Shown here in pieces: positions 39,773 to 52,940 of a stretch of DNA of 64,000 nucleotides. The stretch is from Oxyruncus cristatus. Its lineage: Eukaryota > Chordata > Aves > Passeriformes > Cotingidae. The stretch lies in contig VXAY01002371.1 of assembly GCA_013399855.1 (NCBI GenBank), positions 60,783-124,782 on the forward strand. The letters run 5' to 3'. The notes under the pieces were generated by a model that worked only from the letters and a program-made list of their open reading frames with translations, was not told where the DNA came from and ran no database searches. The translations under genes were made by a program, and so were the position numbers. Position 1 is the stretch's first letter; every line of letters begins with the position of its first letter.

Positions 39773-39830
39773 GAAAAAAAAGGTACAAACAAAAAAGAAA
39801 AACAAACAAAAAACCCCTCAACAAATCCCT
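39773..39830 (+). repeat. A-rich low-complexity tract
   Basis: A runs interrupted by CAAACAAA and CCCC words, similar to the A/C tracts elsewhere in the window. It sits at the right-hand edge of the minus-strand patch of open segments at 37998-39780. Confidence 0.65.
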
Positions 39831-40799
39831 CTTCAAGGAATGTCAAAATCCTACTTCAAGGTTCAAAATATGGACTGTGAGTACAAAGAATCAAATTTAT
39901 CCTCGTCCATTCATAAGGATATAGGGAAAGATGATGTGTTAGAACTCTGCTTCTCAAAATACTAAAGCACATGATTAGCATTAAGCATGAGTAGCACATA
40001 CTCTTGAGTGTTTCAATTTAGGCCCATAATTTTCTGTTTTGATCAATCAACATTAGTATATTCTTTTTATAAATGGACCCTTACTTTAAAGTGAAAAAAT
40101 TCAACAAAGAAAATCATTACTACAGTATCCATCTTTGCTACTCACTTGAAGAAGAACTAATTTAGGAGGCTTAGTATCTGTTTTTTAAAAAGATGAAGTA
40201 ACTACCACACTGAACAGCTGTTTCTGACAACAGGGAAGCCACTTAGGCAATTTATATTTGCAATGTTGTTTACACGTGGGAATAATACTCCAGAGCACAG
40301 TATGTGAGCTATGGAAAATAAACATACACCCAATTTGTAAACTTTTAATATGCTTGTTTTACCATAAAAATAGACTTGGAATTAGCTCCCAGGAGTTTTG
40401 GTACAATAGGATGAAGTGTAATTTCATACAAGATGAACAGAAGATTGTTGCTTCAACTGAGACTTAGACAAGCATGCCAAGACTAATAAAATGAATGGGA
40501 GTCTTCCTGCATGTTTAAATGCATTTACATCAGAATAAACATGAATTGAGAGTGAATAAAAACCCTGACACAGATATAGAGCTGTATCACTAGACCAGGG
40601 GATTTTCTCGCCCCGTTCTCAGTCTCTGAGGCTACTGTGTACATAAACACACGTTTTTTACCAGTTAAACAGGATAGGATGACTAACCATTCTGAAAGGG
40701 AGAAGAGGAGTAAAAAAGTCCTAAAAAGTAACAAAGTTTTAGATCAATAAATGTGTTACGGTATAAAATGCCCTTTGATTTCAGTCTTACTGGAACTAG

Positions 40800-41102
40800 A
40801 AGGCCAAGAAGGCCAATGGCATCCTGGCCTGGATCAGGAACAGTGTGGCCAGCAGGACCAGGGAAGTGATTCTTCTCTGGTACTCAGCACTGGTGAGGCC
40901 ACACCTGGAGTGCTGTGTCCAGTTCTGGGCCCCTCAGTTCAGGAAGGATATTGAGGTGTTGGAGCAGGTCCAGAGAAGAGCAACCAGGCTGGTGAAGGGA
41001 CTTGAGAACAAGTCCTATGAGGAGAGGCTGAAGGAGCTGGGGTTGTTTAGCCTGGAGAAGAGAAGCTCAGGGGAGACCTCATCGCTCTCTACAACTCCCT
41101 GA
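40800..41102 (+). pseudogene. CR1 ORF2 C-terminal fragment, first part
   Basis: An open frame entering at the truncation point and reading [20 protein letters not shown], then [20 protein letters not shown] and [20 protein letters not shown]. This is the conserved tail region of CR1 ORF2, downstream of the reverse-transcriptase catalytic domain. The frame is lost near 41059-41066, where one or two bases appear missing in the GAGAAGAGAAGCTCAGG stretch. After that it reads nonsense to a stop at 41100-41102. No start codon belongs to this fragment. Confidence 0.9.
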
Positions 41103-41335
41103 AAGGAGGTTGTAGCCAGGTGGGGGTTGGTCTCTTCTCCCAGGCAAGCGGCAGTAGGACAAGAGGGCATGGCCTTAAGCTGTGCCAGGGGAGGTTTAGG
41201 TTGGGTATTAGGAAGAAATTTTTTACAGAGAGAGTAATCAGGCATTGGAATGGGCTGCCCAGGGAGGTGATGGATTCACCGTCCCTGGAGGTTTTTAAGA
41301 TGAGACTGGACGTGGCACTTAGTGTCATGGTCTAG
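41066..41335 (+). pseudogene. CR1 ORF2 C-terminal fragment, second part, to the natural stop
   Basis: After the frameshift, the next frame reads [43 protein letters not shown] and [20 protein letters not shown]. It reaches a TAG stop at 41333-41335. This is the usual end of CR1 ORF2, followed directly by the 3' UTR. The absence of internal stops over about 90 codons argues for a fairly recent insertion. Confidence 0.92.
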
Positions 41336-42770
41336 TAACCACGGTGGTGTTGGATCAAGGGTTGGACTTGATGATCTCCGAGGTCTTTTCCAACCCAGTT
41401 GATTCTATGATTCTATGATTCTAAACTAAAGATCCAGTAATTTATTCATGACAGTAATGAATTACAGTCATCCCCACATGACTACTAATATAAACAAAAT
41501 ACCCAAAAAAAGCAGGCTTGCAAAATCAGGTCCAAATCATATCACAATGTGGTGAGGCTCTGCACATATAAATTGCCTTTAAATATTTGAAGCAATTTTA
41601 ACAATTCAAAAAGTGAGTGAAAAGTAGAAACTGCTGTCTCCATGAGCTTATTTGGTATAAGAAAAGCAAATGTCTATGTGCAAGAGCTTGAAGATTTTTC
41701 TGCCATATGCATTAAAGACAGTTATAGTTCAGGGTTTTTTTCTTTCATGTTCAATTTAGATGATCAGAACAGATGTTTCAGAGCTAAATTGTCTTTTTTT
41801 TTTTACAATGTAGGCATGGTCTCATTACATCCTTTCCCCTCTCATCAACAGCTTTGGAGATTCAGATGTAGTTTTGAATAACTTTAAGAAAAGCTTTTTT
41901 TTTTTTTGCAATATTTATAGTGAGCTCCTAGAAGACGCTGCATGTCCAAGACCTTTTCAGTAAACTCCCTTGGGAAAATGTTCCAATGTGCCATTTATAT
42001 GTATAGATAGCGTATTCAAAATATATTATGTATATATTGCAAAACATACCTTATTCCTAGTGCTGCCATGTCTGATACATTTTTTATGGCCTTTTCTCAA
42101 GAAATACCATGAAAATTTTCTCTGTAAATGGGTTGCTTTCAGTTTCTCTGTGCAAAGTAATTAAATTATTAGAAGTTCCCTAATATGTCCCTCTCTACCT
42201 ACTGCTTTCCTTTTAATGAATTAATTTGATGTATATTACTATTTCCTAACATGGGTTTCAAATTAATAGCATGGATGTAAGCTCTAAAACTAACAAGTCC
42301 TGTTTGTTACTTTACCTTATCTGTAATGGACTCCTCCCATGACATAGTTGGACAAGGGTTTCCTGAATGTGACCAGAACATTCTTTATAACAAGGTCTCT
42401 AGCTCTACCATATCTATCTAGTTGGTGGTGCTTGATTTCAGAATGGACGGGCTCTTTCTTGCTTGTTATTTGGTTGGTGAGAAGAGAATGTCTTGTACTT
42501 TTTAATCAAGAAAGATTATTATATAACATCTGTCAGATTGACTTGTACCAGATGGGCCCTGGGCCATCTTCTGTAAGAGAACTTACAGAGACATCTCAAA
42601 ATGTCTGTGAAAATAGAACATATTTTTAGAATTGTAGAATACCTCCTACACTGCCAAATGAACCTGTCAAAAGCGCATCTTGATTTCTTCAGCTCCTACA
42701 ACTCATGCTTGTTTGCAGTCATGATATTTATTGACCAAAGGTGGGTGGTAGAGGTTTTTTGTATCTGCTT

Positions 42771-42792
42771 GGGGGGGGGGGGGGGGGGNNNN
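42771..42792. other. Assembly gap at an 18-G homopolymer
   Basis: Eighteen guanines (42771-42788) run into four N (42789-42792). The word GTATCTGCTT precedes the G run (42761-42770) and is repeated immediately after the N (42793-42802). The gap is therefore a sequencing or assembly break at a homopolymer. The repeated word suggests that the two contig ends overlap and were not merged. Confidence 0.9.
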
Positions 42793-45700
42793 GTATCTGC
42801 TTTTGCAGATGTGAAATTAAATGAATGGAAAGATTTTTAGAGGTTTTCATTTTGGTTATTTTGCAAAGTTTTCTAAAAGTCCTGAAGCAATCTCTCTCTT
42901 AATTTTACACAAGAGAAGGAAAGATAAAAGAGAGCAAATAATAAGAACAAAAGAGGAAAACAAAAAGTAAAAAAATAAATGGAAAGCGTTTACATTATCC
43001 AGTATTGTGGTTAGGATCCAAACAAAAAGTTTACGCATACTTGACCCTATTCATGACTCAAACCTCCACATTTTCAGTAGCAGTAAGAATAGTTATGAAA
43101 TAGTAATGCTCAGTTTGGAGGCGACAAAATGTCATCTTGGCATGGAGCTACTAGTGATGGTTTGAGAAAAATGAGGGAAATAGGCAGTAGGAGTTCACCT
43201 TATCAGTCTGGGTCAGAAGATCTTCAAGAGGGCAGAGGGCACTGGAGGAAGAGCATTTGAGAAATGTGGGAGAGCATCTACAGGCTCAGTATGTGGATTT
43301 TGGACTCCATGGATTTTATTTACCTGGCTACTGATCTTTGAAGTACAGAACACTCCCAGCCTACTTAATACGTCAGAAATAAAATCTATTATTGCTGGAC
43401 AGACAGGTATTCTATCTAGTTCCTAAGAAGAAGGTAATCAAGCTGTTGGCTGCTGAAGTCACGGCTGCTAGGATATGGTGGTGTCTAACAAATGAAGAAG
43501 CCCAAGCATAATTAAGAACAAACACAAGCGAAGTTATAAAGAAAAGGAAAGTACAGGTTCAGAAATTGTTTTAAAAGTGTGTATTGTCATGATATTAACA
43601 GTAATATGGGTCTTTCATTAAGAAGTGTTGATGGAAGATGACTTTGCCTAGAGATATGCACTCACACCTTTCTATTGAGAGCATCAGTGTGAGCTGGCAC
43701 AGAATGATTCACATCTTGTAAAGGAAGCTGTATCAGTGGCCAAATGTGTCTGGTACTGAAAAAAGCACCTATTCCTGCAGTCATCTGGCTATTGTCAGAT
43801 ATTTACCAACTCTGGAAACCTACATTCATCTAGGACTAGATTTTTAAAGACAGTAAGTGCAGAATCATAGATGCTTATCAGCAATATGCATGTACTAGTG
43901 TCAAAAGCCACCACTCAGTCATGCCTTAACCCTACCAGCTACATGGAATAGAGCTACAGTGCATAAGGAGAGGAGAGCATAAGTGTCTGAACTCTGCCAA
44001 AAGAGCTGGTATGCCAATATGGTGTAGCACATGTGCCAGCATACCAGTTTAGCCTCAGGAAGCAGTCTGCCTAGGAAAGGAAGCCAATGTGCATGAACTA
44101 ATAAGCCTAACATCTCAGAAAGCCTAATGAGCTTGGGATGACACTGCCGATAGGACTGTAACATGAACCATGCTCCCACTTTCACTATGGATATATCCTT
44201 TTTCTCCATCCACTGGCATCTGCTTACACCTCATATCCAAGCTGTTCAGAGCCTGAGCTCAAGTCACAGCCCTGAACGTGATAAAGGATTTTAAGTTAGT
44301 TGAGAAAGTATGTTGTAACATTTTTCAGGGCACACCTGATACCTGTGGCATGTCACATACTCTTGTATTTTGACATAAAGACTTATTCTGAGGCCTGATG
44401 TTAGGCAAAAACATGACAGTTCTCCAGTGCCACGTAGCTCTGAGTAGGAATATGGGCAAATGCCATTGACAAGCAGACAACACTTGACCAACACTTGCTC
44501 TAAAAATGGATGTCTTGATATGTGAATGTGGGGGCAGGGAGGAAGGAAAGACCGTAATCTTGATAAGTGTAACTGGGAGTTGTTTAGGATTATGTTTGCT
44601 GCCTCTTTGCTTACTGTTCATCTCCCTGTAGCTACCCAAGTAATCCAGTCTGTTTAAGGCAAAGTCAACTTCAGGGACTAGAAATACTTGCATTATCTTT
44701 CATCAGTTCTTACCCAAGAACCATTAACTAACAGTTGAACAACTTCTTGAATTGTCTCCTAATGCAACAGGCCATATTTGTTTGAGGGCTGTGCCCTCAA
44801 TGATTGGCCTTAAATCATCAGCACTTCACAATGATATGCAGCGAATGAGAGAAATTCACAATTCAGGCAAGACTCTCACCTGAGAGAGCACAACAAAAAG
44901 CTAAAGGATGATCCCTGAGCCTTCCAGAAAAGGTCTTTCCCTGTCTGTGGGAGTCCTTGATGCCTTCCTCTAGTCCATGCATCAAAGAGCAACATGATTA
45001 AGTGCTTGTTGTAAGGAAGCAATTTCAGCTAAGAGTTTATACAGCTTAGGGCTACCAGAACACACTGGGCAAAAGCAGCAGCAAAAGGCCATTGACTCAG
45101 TGAAGAAGAATGGTGAGTTAGTTTAGGATGCAACTGCATCAACGCTGTTACTGCCTAAAAGCAAAGGTTCACTTAGCCTATGCTAAATATGTATTTGGCT
45201 GCAAACAACATTGGCATGACCTCTATATTACTGAGTAAGCTGATAGTATTTTAAGATGCTTTTGGAAGAGGTCCTAATGCAGATGCCAGAGGGCAGAAGG
45301 GCAGCATGGCTCTCATCAAAACACAGCTGAGAGGTACAGTTAGGACAATGCATCGCTATGAGATACCACATGTAAGGCAAGAGGAATATAACTGCTGGTC
45401 ACAGGCTCTTAAGGGCTCAGAGACACCATCCAAACTTACCACACAATAACAGATTACCCTGCTATAGCAATCCTCACATTTGGTCCTCATGCATGCTACT
45501 GTTTGGTTAAAATTCTCTACAACTTTTTTTCTTTGGGGCTAAGGGACTTCACCTTTGTTTATCACTGCTCTGTCTTTGGTATATAGCACACCTCCTGTGA
45601 GTCAATGTGATTTATGAGCTCTGCACATCCCCTAGCTTTCATGAAATTTACATAATGTAGATTTTTAGATTTGAGATCAATAGGGAAGCGCAGATTGATT

Positions 45701-48700
45701 AATATGTAAGGCAACCATGGCTACTGACTTGGCAAATTAGGTGGGTAATCCATCCTGTGCACTGCATGGGACTCTAACCAGCATGCTACTTGCTAAAATC
45801 CAACAGGAATCAGACACCTTAGTGGACAGGCGTCAGTCTTCTCTAAAATCACCAAAAAATCTGCCCCCCGTTTCCTGTCTCTCAAAGAACATGAATGGTA
45901 GTGCAGGCAGTTTAAGATGAGTTTCTCAAAAGTACTTCAGATATACAGACCTGGCATAACTCATTGTCTATATGCAAGAGCACACCACACATAAGCTTCC
46001 AATGTGGATAGTCTTGGGCATCACCCAGTGCAACAGTTGATAACTGATACTGCTGATGTGAACTGTATTTTTAACTTGGAGCAGTTCAGAGGACCTAATG
46101 CCGATTTTGCATTCATTTCTCTTCAGAGAAAGAAAAGAGATTGGTAGTAGTTTACCCTGCTCTCAGAAGTCTGAGTGTAGATCAGGTACCACTAAGAGGC
46201 AATATCACAATATCAACATGCAACATGTGCTCAGGATAATATATGCTTCTTTTTAGCAGAGATGTGCAGTGTGGATACAGTGTCTTGCTAATATGGCTAT
46301 GCGATTTCCAGAGAACTTGGAGTATAGGCAAGTCAGTCAAGTACACCTATACCTGCCACATGGCCACACAGACAATGCACCTAAATTTACTTTTTCATTT
46401 TTTTTTTGCAGTTATATGAAATCATGGTGCATCTGCATTGTTTAATTAAAGACAAAGGCAGCATCTACTTTGAACGCAGCAGGAAGAAAGCATTGCTGGC
46501 TACACCACCTCTGAAAACCTGAAAGTGGTTTTTTAAGACTGTTCCTGCCTTTGAGGTAGCCATATGCATTCCAAAATGCAGGTTATTATCTGATGGGCAA
46601 TTTCAATGTTTTGATTTATTTTCATAAGGGAGAAGATTTGAATACAAATATAAATATTGACAAAGCAGATTGCATAAATGGCAGACGGCTTATATAATTC
46701 TGGATATGTGTCATAGGCAAGCATTTATAGAAATTCAGCAAGTTTCCGTCCTTAAGTACAGATTAATTCTCGCTGATCTCTAGCTTCAGTTGCTTCAGGT
46801 CCAACTGAAAATGAGTCTGCAAAAATGGTTATTTTCTTATGTCAGTTTGAAAGCTTCTGAACCATTGATCAAACAAATTTGGAAGATTCTTGATACATGC
46901 AGCTAGGGGAAAACAATCACGTGTCTTTCTTAAGCATAAACTGGCAAGAGGAAAAGGTCATTCTATTGACAGGATGCAAACAAAGGGCATTTTTTTTTTT
47001 TCTGGCAGCTGCAAACAGAAGTCACCGTTCCCTCAGAAGTGTAATATCTGAGAGCTTGAAATACATTATAACAGCAGGCAAAAGGCAGGTAGTGGCTCGG
47101 CCTGCCCAGGGCACATAAGAGGTACCCTGTGTCTGCTGTCCCCACTGTTCCTCCTTCAACATCTCCCACAGGAATGGTGCAGCACCTGCTAAGTAAAATT
47201 AAGGGAAGAAAAACAGCAAATCGGGCAGCTGAATATCTTTAATCTGCCGGCTACCACCGTGTAACTGCTATGGTAACCAACTACTTAGGATAAGAATTGA
47301 AGTCTACTAAAAAAATGGTCAATGTTGGTATTCTGAAATAGTGATATTTGCAAATAAGACATAGTTTTGAGAAATGGAACTCATAACATATTACAGCTAT
47401 TGTTTTAGGCTAAGGCCCTGATTAATGCAACACTCTATCCATCGGTACTTAGAATATTTTCCTTACACACACATGCATGAAAAAAAATGACACCTCAAAA
47501 TCTGCTCATGACAAACAACTTATTAGTTTTATAGTGATAATGGTTTTGGTGCCTGTAATTTCTGTATCATAGGCATATGATGCTGGATAATGTCTTTAGG
47601 GATTTTATTAGACTTGGCAATGGCCTGTGGTAAGATTGTGTCTATATTTACTGAGATCATCTCGGTAATTACATTGCATAAGCTAAAAAAAAAAAAAACA
47701 TGCAGCAGTATTGAAGAATAATTATTGTGTATGATTGGCTTTTGCTATTTTAGAGGTAAATTTAAGCATGTTTACACTCTTTCCCATACATAGAATAGAC
47801 ACTGAAGCTTCCTGTTTTTCAACAGCCTAATACTAAACCACTTATTTGCTAGGTTCAGATTTTGGTTTTGTGTTTAACATAAAGTTCTTTGTTCTGTTAC
47901 ATAACATGGGGCATCACTTCAGTTACGTTCTCTGCTTTTAGTCAGCTACATCACATCAATTTCTGTACAATATACATTTTACTTCTTAGTTTTGTCACAG
48001 CTCCAACAAGACAATGGGAAAGTGAAACAGATTCTATATTGCCAATAATCAAAACACTTACTCCATTTTCCTTATGTACTGTGTGATTACAACAGTGTAA
48101 TTAGAGGCAAACCAACTATTTCTAATATACTTAGGGTGCCAAAGGGGTGGTACATTATCATATGTGAGTCAGTAAAACATCAATCTTGGTTTTCACATCT
48201 CAGAAGTAGTATACTCTGCTGCCAAATAGGAAAGCCTTTTTTGCCCATAAATTTAGCAAATTACAGGAAAAAAAAAAAAAAGCAGAGAGAGTCAATAAAC
48301 ATGCAATTCTAATTTTCAGAACAGAATCAACAAAGTTGAATGCAAGCCTTGAAAATGCAATATTAAAAAAATGTCATTTGTTACAGGAATATTAACGCAC
48401 CAGTTTTGTTAAGGTCATATTGTCTGTTTAAAAAGTGCATGTTCCCAATATTTTATTAAAGGAAAGGAAGTTTCCTTAGGCAAAAAAAAAGTTTATTTTT
48501 TATATTATTCTCAGCTGCACCTCCTGTAAAACACAGTTTCCAGTGTAGAGATTGCAACAACTACCACACTGGTCTCTTGGTATATTTAGGAAAGCAAAAC
48601 ATGTACAGACAGATTTGGGAGGCTGTTCACCCCTCAAAATTAACTGACTTCCTTATCAGCTGCAAGATCCAACTGAGGAAACTTGAAGGACTAATTCATC

Positions 48701-51700
48701 TTTTCATATTATGAGAAAGTTGGCTGTAAATTTGGTACTACCCCTAAGATTCCTGAGATTCTTTCACTGGGCAGAACATTAAAGACTCAGTCCAAGCTAA
48801 AGTCGTCACATCATTTGTCACACTGAGAACTTCTATTAAAAATCTCAGACTTGCATCATTATGCATCATCTCACCATCATTAAGATTGTTCTTTATGGCT
48901 GACTAAAGTTAGCAAAGACACACTAATAATCAGAGAGATATTACTGCTGAGAATTGCTAATGCCTCCTTTCATGTTGACCATGCTCAAGCATGCAATAGT
49001 TATATCTTCCTTCTAGCTATCTTTGGTTACCAACAGGTTCACAAACTGTTGTCCTGCCTGGCACCTATTCCCTTATCACAAATGGTGTTAGGTGGCTAAG
49101 TAGAGACACATATTTAGACTTCATTTTATTTTATCTTAATCAGACTGTACAGACTAACAGAATATTAAGTTTAACGGAAAGTCTTCTCACAGCAAGCATC
49201 AGAAGTAATTGTCCTGATTTTTTAGGTCTTCTCACCACTGACCATAACGTATGTCTGGCCTACACAGGTGTATTTCAGGGATTGACTTTGATAAGGGATT
49301 CCAGGTGGCTAGAGAATTGATTTGTTCCTTGAACCCTTTCCAGACGAACTGCCTGTACTTTTTTTGACCCTACTTGTTTGATGCGTTATACAAAAAACTC
49401 AAGAGGATTCCTAATTCCATAGTGAGTTTGAGCTCTTCAATGCTTTTTCCTTGAACGTAAATTCCAATTTTTTATCCCTTTGCCAGATCTGACAGCAAAA
49501 GACAGCTCAGACCAAAAGAGAAGTTTGGTGGTAGAAAGGAGTTTGGGGGAGCAAATATTTTTTTCTGCCCTGTTCTTTGACAGCGTACCAGCTTTTACCT
49601 CCACACTGAGTTTTACTTGAAGGGTAAGAGAGGAGTTGTTTTAAGATGTTGATGCTCAGTGTGACTGAAGCCCTGGGCAGCCCAGAACAACTCCAGGGAA
49701 GCCAGGGGGCTCCCCAGCACAACTCCCGGTTAATTGCTCAGTGACAACTGCAGACTTCAGTCAACACATGGATCTAAGACCAAACTTTCTATCTTTCTAA
49801 TTAGGGATTTTATAGTTTGTGGCACAGTAGTATCCGAGCAATTATGGAGTTACTCCTGCTTTATATCTATGTTGAATCCAGTCATATCCAGTGGCAGGAA
49901 TTTCTTATGTGAGTGATCCTACCATTGGGAAGTGTTGTCCTTCAAGGCCTGAATCTTGCACCCTCCAGGGCATGATGCCCTGATTTTTCAGATTACTATT
50001 TGATTCACTTTTTTTCTTATTATTTTGATTATAATTCCCACAATAAAAACACTCATCAAATCCAGTGCTCGTAAATTACATTTTAAAAACAAACAAAAAA
50101 ATATGAAATACATATAGATGGTCATCATATTTGCATACTTTGAAACAAATATTTCAAAGGTGAATTTCTTTGTAATATTTTGGGGTAAAAAATCCATTGT
50201 GATAACATGAAAACTTATAAGTGAAATAACCAGTACAGTGTTCACTCTCAAATTTCAACACAGCTGAAAAACTCATACACAGTGTTACAATTATGGATCC
50301 AAATGGTCATATTAAGGCTATAATACAGTAAAGAATATTTAAAGAACCACATGTACATTCAGTGTTCTTTTAAAAGTGTTCTTTGAGTGAAAAGTGCACA
50401 TCCTTTGCAACTCCCTTTAATCCTGAAACACTGCAAATATTTCACAGAAGAAGCCATTTCTTTGTACGCAGTGAAAATTTCCTAAAGACACACAGGCATA
50501 AGTGCTGCTTGAACTTAAAGTGTCTTCCAGGATTCTTGTCCAAATATTCGTGAGTTTTTAAATGCCACATACTGTGTTTGCCCAATATATATAAAGTTTA
50601 ACATGCTTTCTCAAACACATATAAATGATACAGGGAATTTTTCTTATTTATATTACTTATGAAGTGATGAATTGTCCCATTAATATTGTGTAGAGGGAGG
50701 GACATTCTTGTCTCAAGATATGAAGGTAAATCACATAACTGAGAGAATTGCTAACAATAAGGAAACTTAGGTACTTATAAATACTGTAAACAGAAAGAAA
50801 CTCAGTCAAAAGTAAAAACCTATCACAAAATATATATAAGTTGCCTTAGCTGGGAGTAGAACAGCAGTTTACCAGTGAAATTAAAGCAGTAGTCCATATA
50901 ATCCTGTGTCTGGCAGCAAGCAATACTTAGTTACACGAAGTCAGGAAAAAACCTCCAAAATGAAGAAATGCAACTGATTCCTCTGCAGAGGCAATTCCTT
51001 CCTTATATCCGCTAAATTCTGATTAATTTGGTTATGAATGTCTATATGCAATGTTTTTCGAAGTTTTCCGCTACTTATCAGTGGATATTCTTATTAATCA
51101 TCCAAATATCTACCTTAAAAATCTTTCAAAGCTCTCAGTTGAATATTTTTTTTTTACATTAAATTACAACTACAGCTTAATTCAATATTTTTCATTTTTT
51201 TCTTGGATGACCAAGTATAAAGTAGACTCATCCTCTTCTCATAAAGTAATCTTCATTCCCCTTGTAATCTCCTCTTTTTCACTATTATTTGTTTATAACT
51301 GATGCCTCTGATTCATCTCTTTCCTCAATGATGTAGACTTACTCTTCAATATCTTACAAATCTCCTAAACAAGTTAGACTGTCCCAACCTATTTTGATTT
51401 CACAATGATGTTTAGATTGATAAAATTCAGTCTCAATCCAATATATATTATTAACTCTTTGGAAATACATTCCATTGATTGTGCACAGAAACAAATTTAT
51501 TTATTTGCTATTACCAAACATATCTTCTCCCTGAGCTTTCTACAGGCATGATGCTGGTAATTTAAAACATGAAAATAAATATTCATATTTCCATTTGAAA
51601 TTTTCCCACTCTATATTTTAATTTACAAGCATTTTATTTTGCTGGACACATGGCTCTTTTTAGTTTTGTGAAGTCTTCTGACTAGTTCTCTCACCTAGAT

Positions 51701-52904
51701 GCCATTAAGTGTCTTTTCAAGATCATTAATAAATGTATAGAAATACATACATTAAGCATATTGGAATATTTTATTAACATTATTATTCATTTGAAGTTAC
51801 TACTTATACTTGGGGGGTTTTTTTGCTTTCATTTTTTGTCTTTTACATAGGTCTAGTTAGTGACTTTATTTTTTTTATTACATAATAGCCAATCAGATGG
51901 ACATCATTAAAGACAAAATAAAACAGAGCAAGTTTTCCATTATCCATAGTTTCTTTGACAATCTACATTTCACTCTATTATTCAAGACAGTAAAGCTTGG
52001 GGGGGGGTTGTGCTCTTATTGGCTTTATTTGAGGAGGGGGTTTTCTCTGTTAAAGGTAAATTCTTCTTCACCTCAAGGCTGTTCTCAGCATCCTTGATAA
52101 CGTCAAAAAAGCAAATAGTCTTAGAATAATCTCAGACACTTAAAATAAGTATTATGTGTATAAAGCTACTTCAGAAAAGAAACAGTGATCCTTTTTCTTT
52201 CAAAAAATCTTCTGTGATGTTTAACATTTCTGTGTATAAGGTATATACATTCAGATCCATTATTTTAATTTTGGTTACATTGTTGGGGTTTCCTTTGCTA
52301 CAGTGTATACTCTACGTTGTGAAGGAAAGGAAGTTCATACAATATGAAAAAAGTGGTAAATTATATGTAATAAGTGACACACACAAAAAAAACCAAAACA
52401 TTTTTTCCCCTTTTTTAAACTCAGCTTCGGTCACATGAAAGGAACAGGACCTCTACACTAGAGCAAAGGAACAGTTGAGAGGTATAAGTGCTGAATAAAA
52501 CAAGTCTAAGTGAAAAATTAAAATAGAGCAGGCAGGGTTACATAGTCCTTTCCATAGTTCTCCTTTATGTATCACTGTGGCAGTTGAGGTCAGCTGCAGG
52601 ACTCAGAATTCCACATTCAACCAGGCAAGAGCTGAGGAAGAGACCTCCACCAAAGGATCTTCAGTTTTGGGATGTGTTTCTCTGTTAATCCAGTGGAGCT
52701 CAAAGTCACTGATCTCTAGGTCACACTATTGTTTACCCATTTCCATACTTTGTAACAAAAAAGAAATATCCAGCTTGTTCTAACTGGGAAGAGTGTGGTA
52801 TCTAAACCCTGTTCAAAGTTTTATGTTTATTTCAAAAACACTACACAGTGCTCAAAATTACTTTAGAAAAAAAAATTAGTTTAGAATAAACTAAATCAAT
52901 TTAT

Positions 52905-52940
52905 TAGATTATTAGATCATAATCTACTACTGTGTAGTAG
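52905..52940. repeat. Two adjoining small hairpins
   Basis: TAGATTAT (52905-52912) pairs with ATAATCTA (52919-52926). Overlapping it by three bases, CTACTAC (52924-52930) pairs with GTAGTAG (52934-52940) across a 3-nt loop. Both stems are perfect. No gene end is recognised next to them. Confidence 0.7.

Larger units (their letters stand above)
29043..40799. other. Non-coding stretch with A/C tracts; weak coding-like patches
   Basis: No gene is supported. Landmarks are the A/C-rich tracts at 32230-32357, 33728-33793 and 39773-39830, a T14 run at 34965-34978, a paired A-run and T-run at 35268-35297, and (TTGC)4 at 38030-38045. The minus strand between 37998 and about 39780 has several adjoining open segments (38345-37998, 39128-38814 and shorter ones). 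They change frame and contain stops, and I recognise no family in them. Confidence 0.4.
40800..41422 (+). mobile_element. CR1 LINE 3' end, relatively young copy
   Basis: A 5'-truncated CR1 on the plus strand. It opens in the last part of ORF2 ([13 protein letters not shown]) and runs through the conserved end of the reading frame. It continues into the 3' UTR with GGTTGGACTTGATGATCTCC and ends in the diagnostic octamer repeat (TTCTATGA units, 41401-41422). Octamer microsatellite ends, rather than poly(A), are a hallmark of CR1. The copy is much less decayed than the one at 27281-29042: the coding part needs only one frameshift to read through. No flanking duplication was seen, as expected for this family. 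Confidence 0.96.

Noticed and set aside
43861..43875. AGAATCATAGATG resembling a CR1 octamer end
   Set aside because: Only one near-octamer is present, with no CR1 3' UTR sequence on either side.
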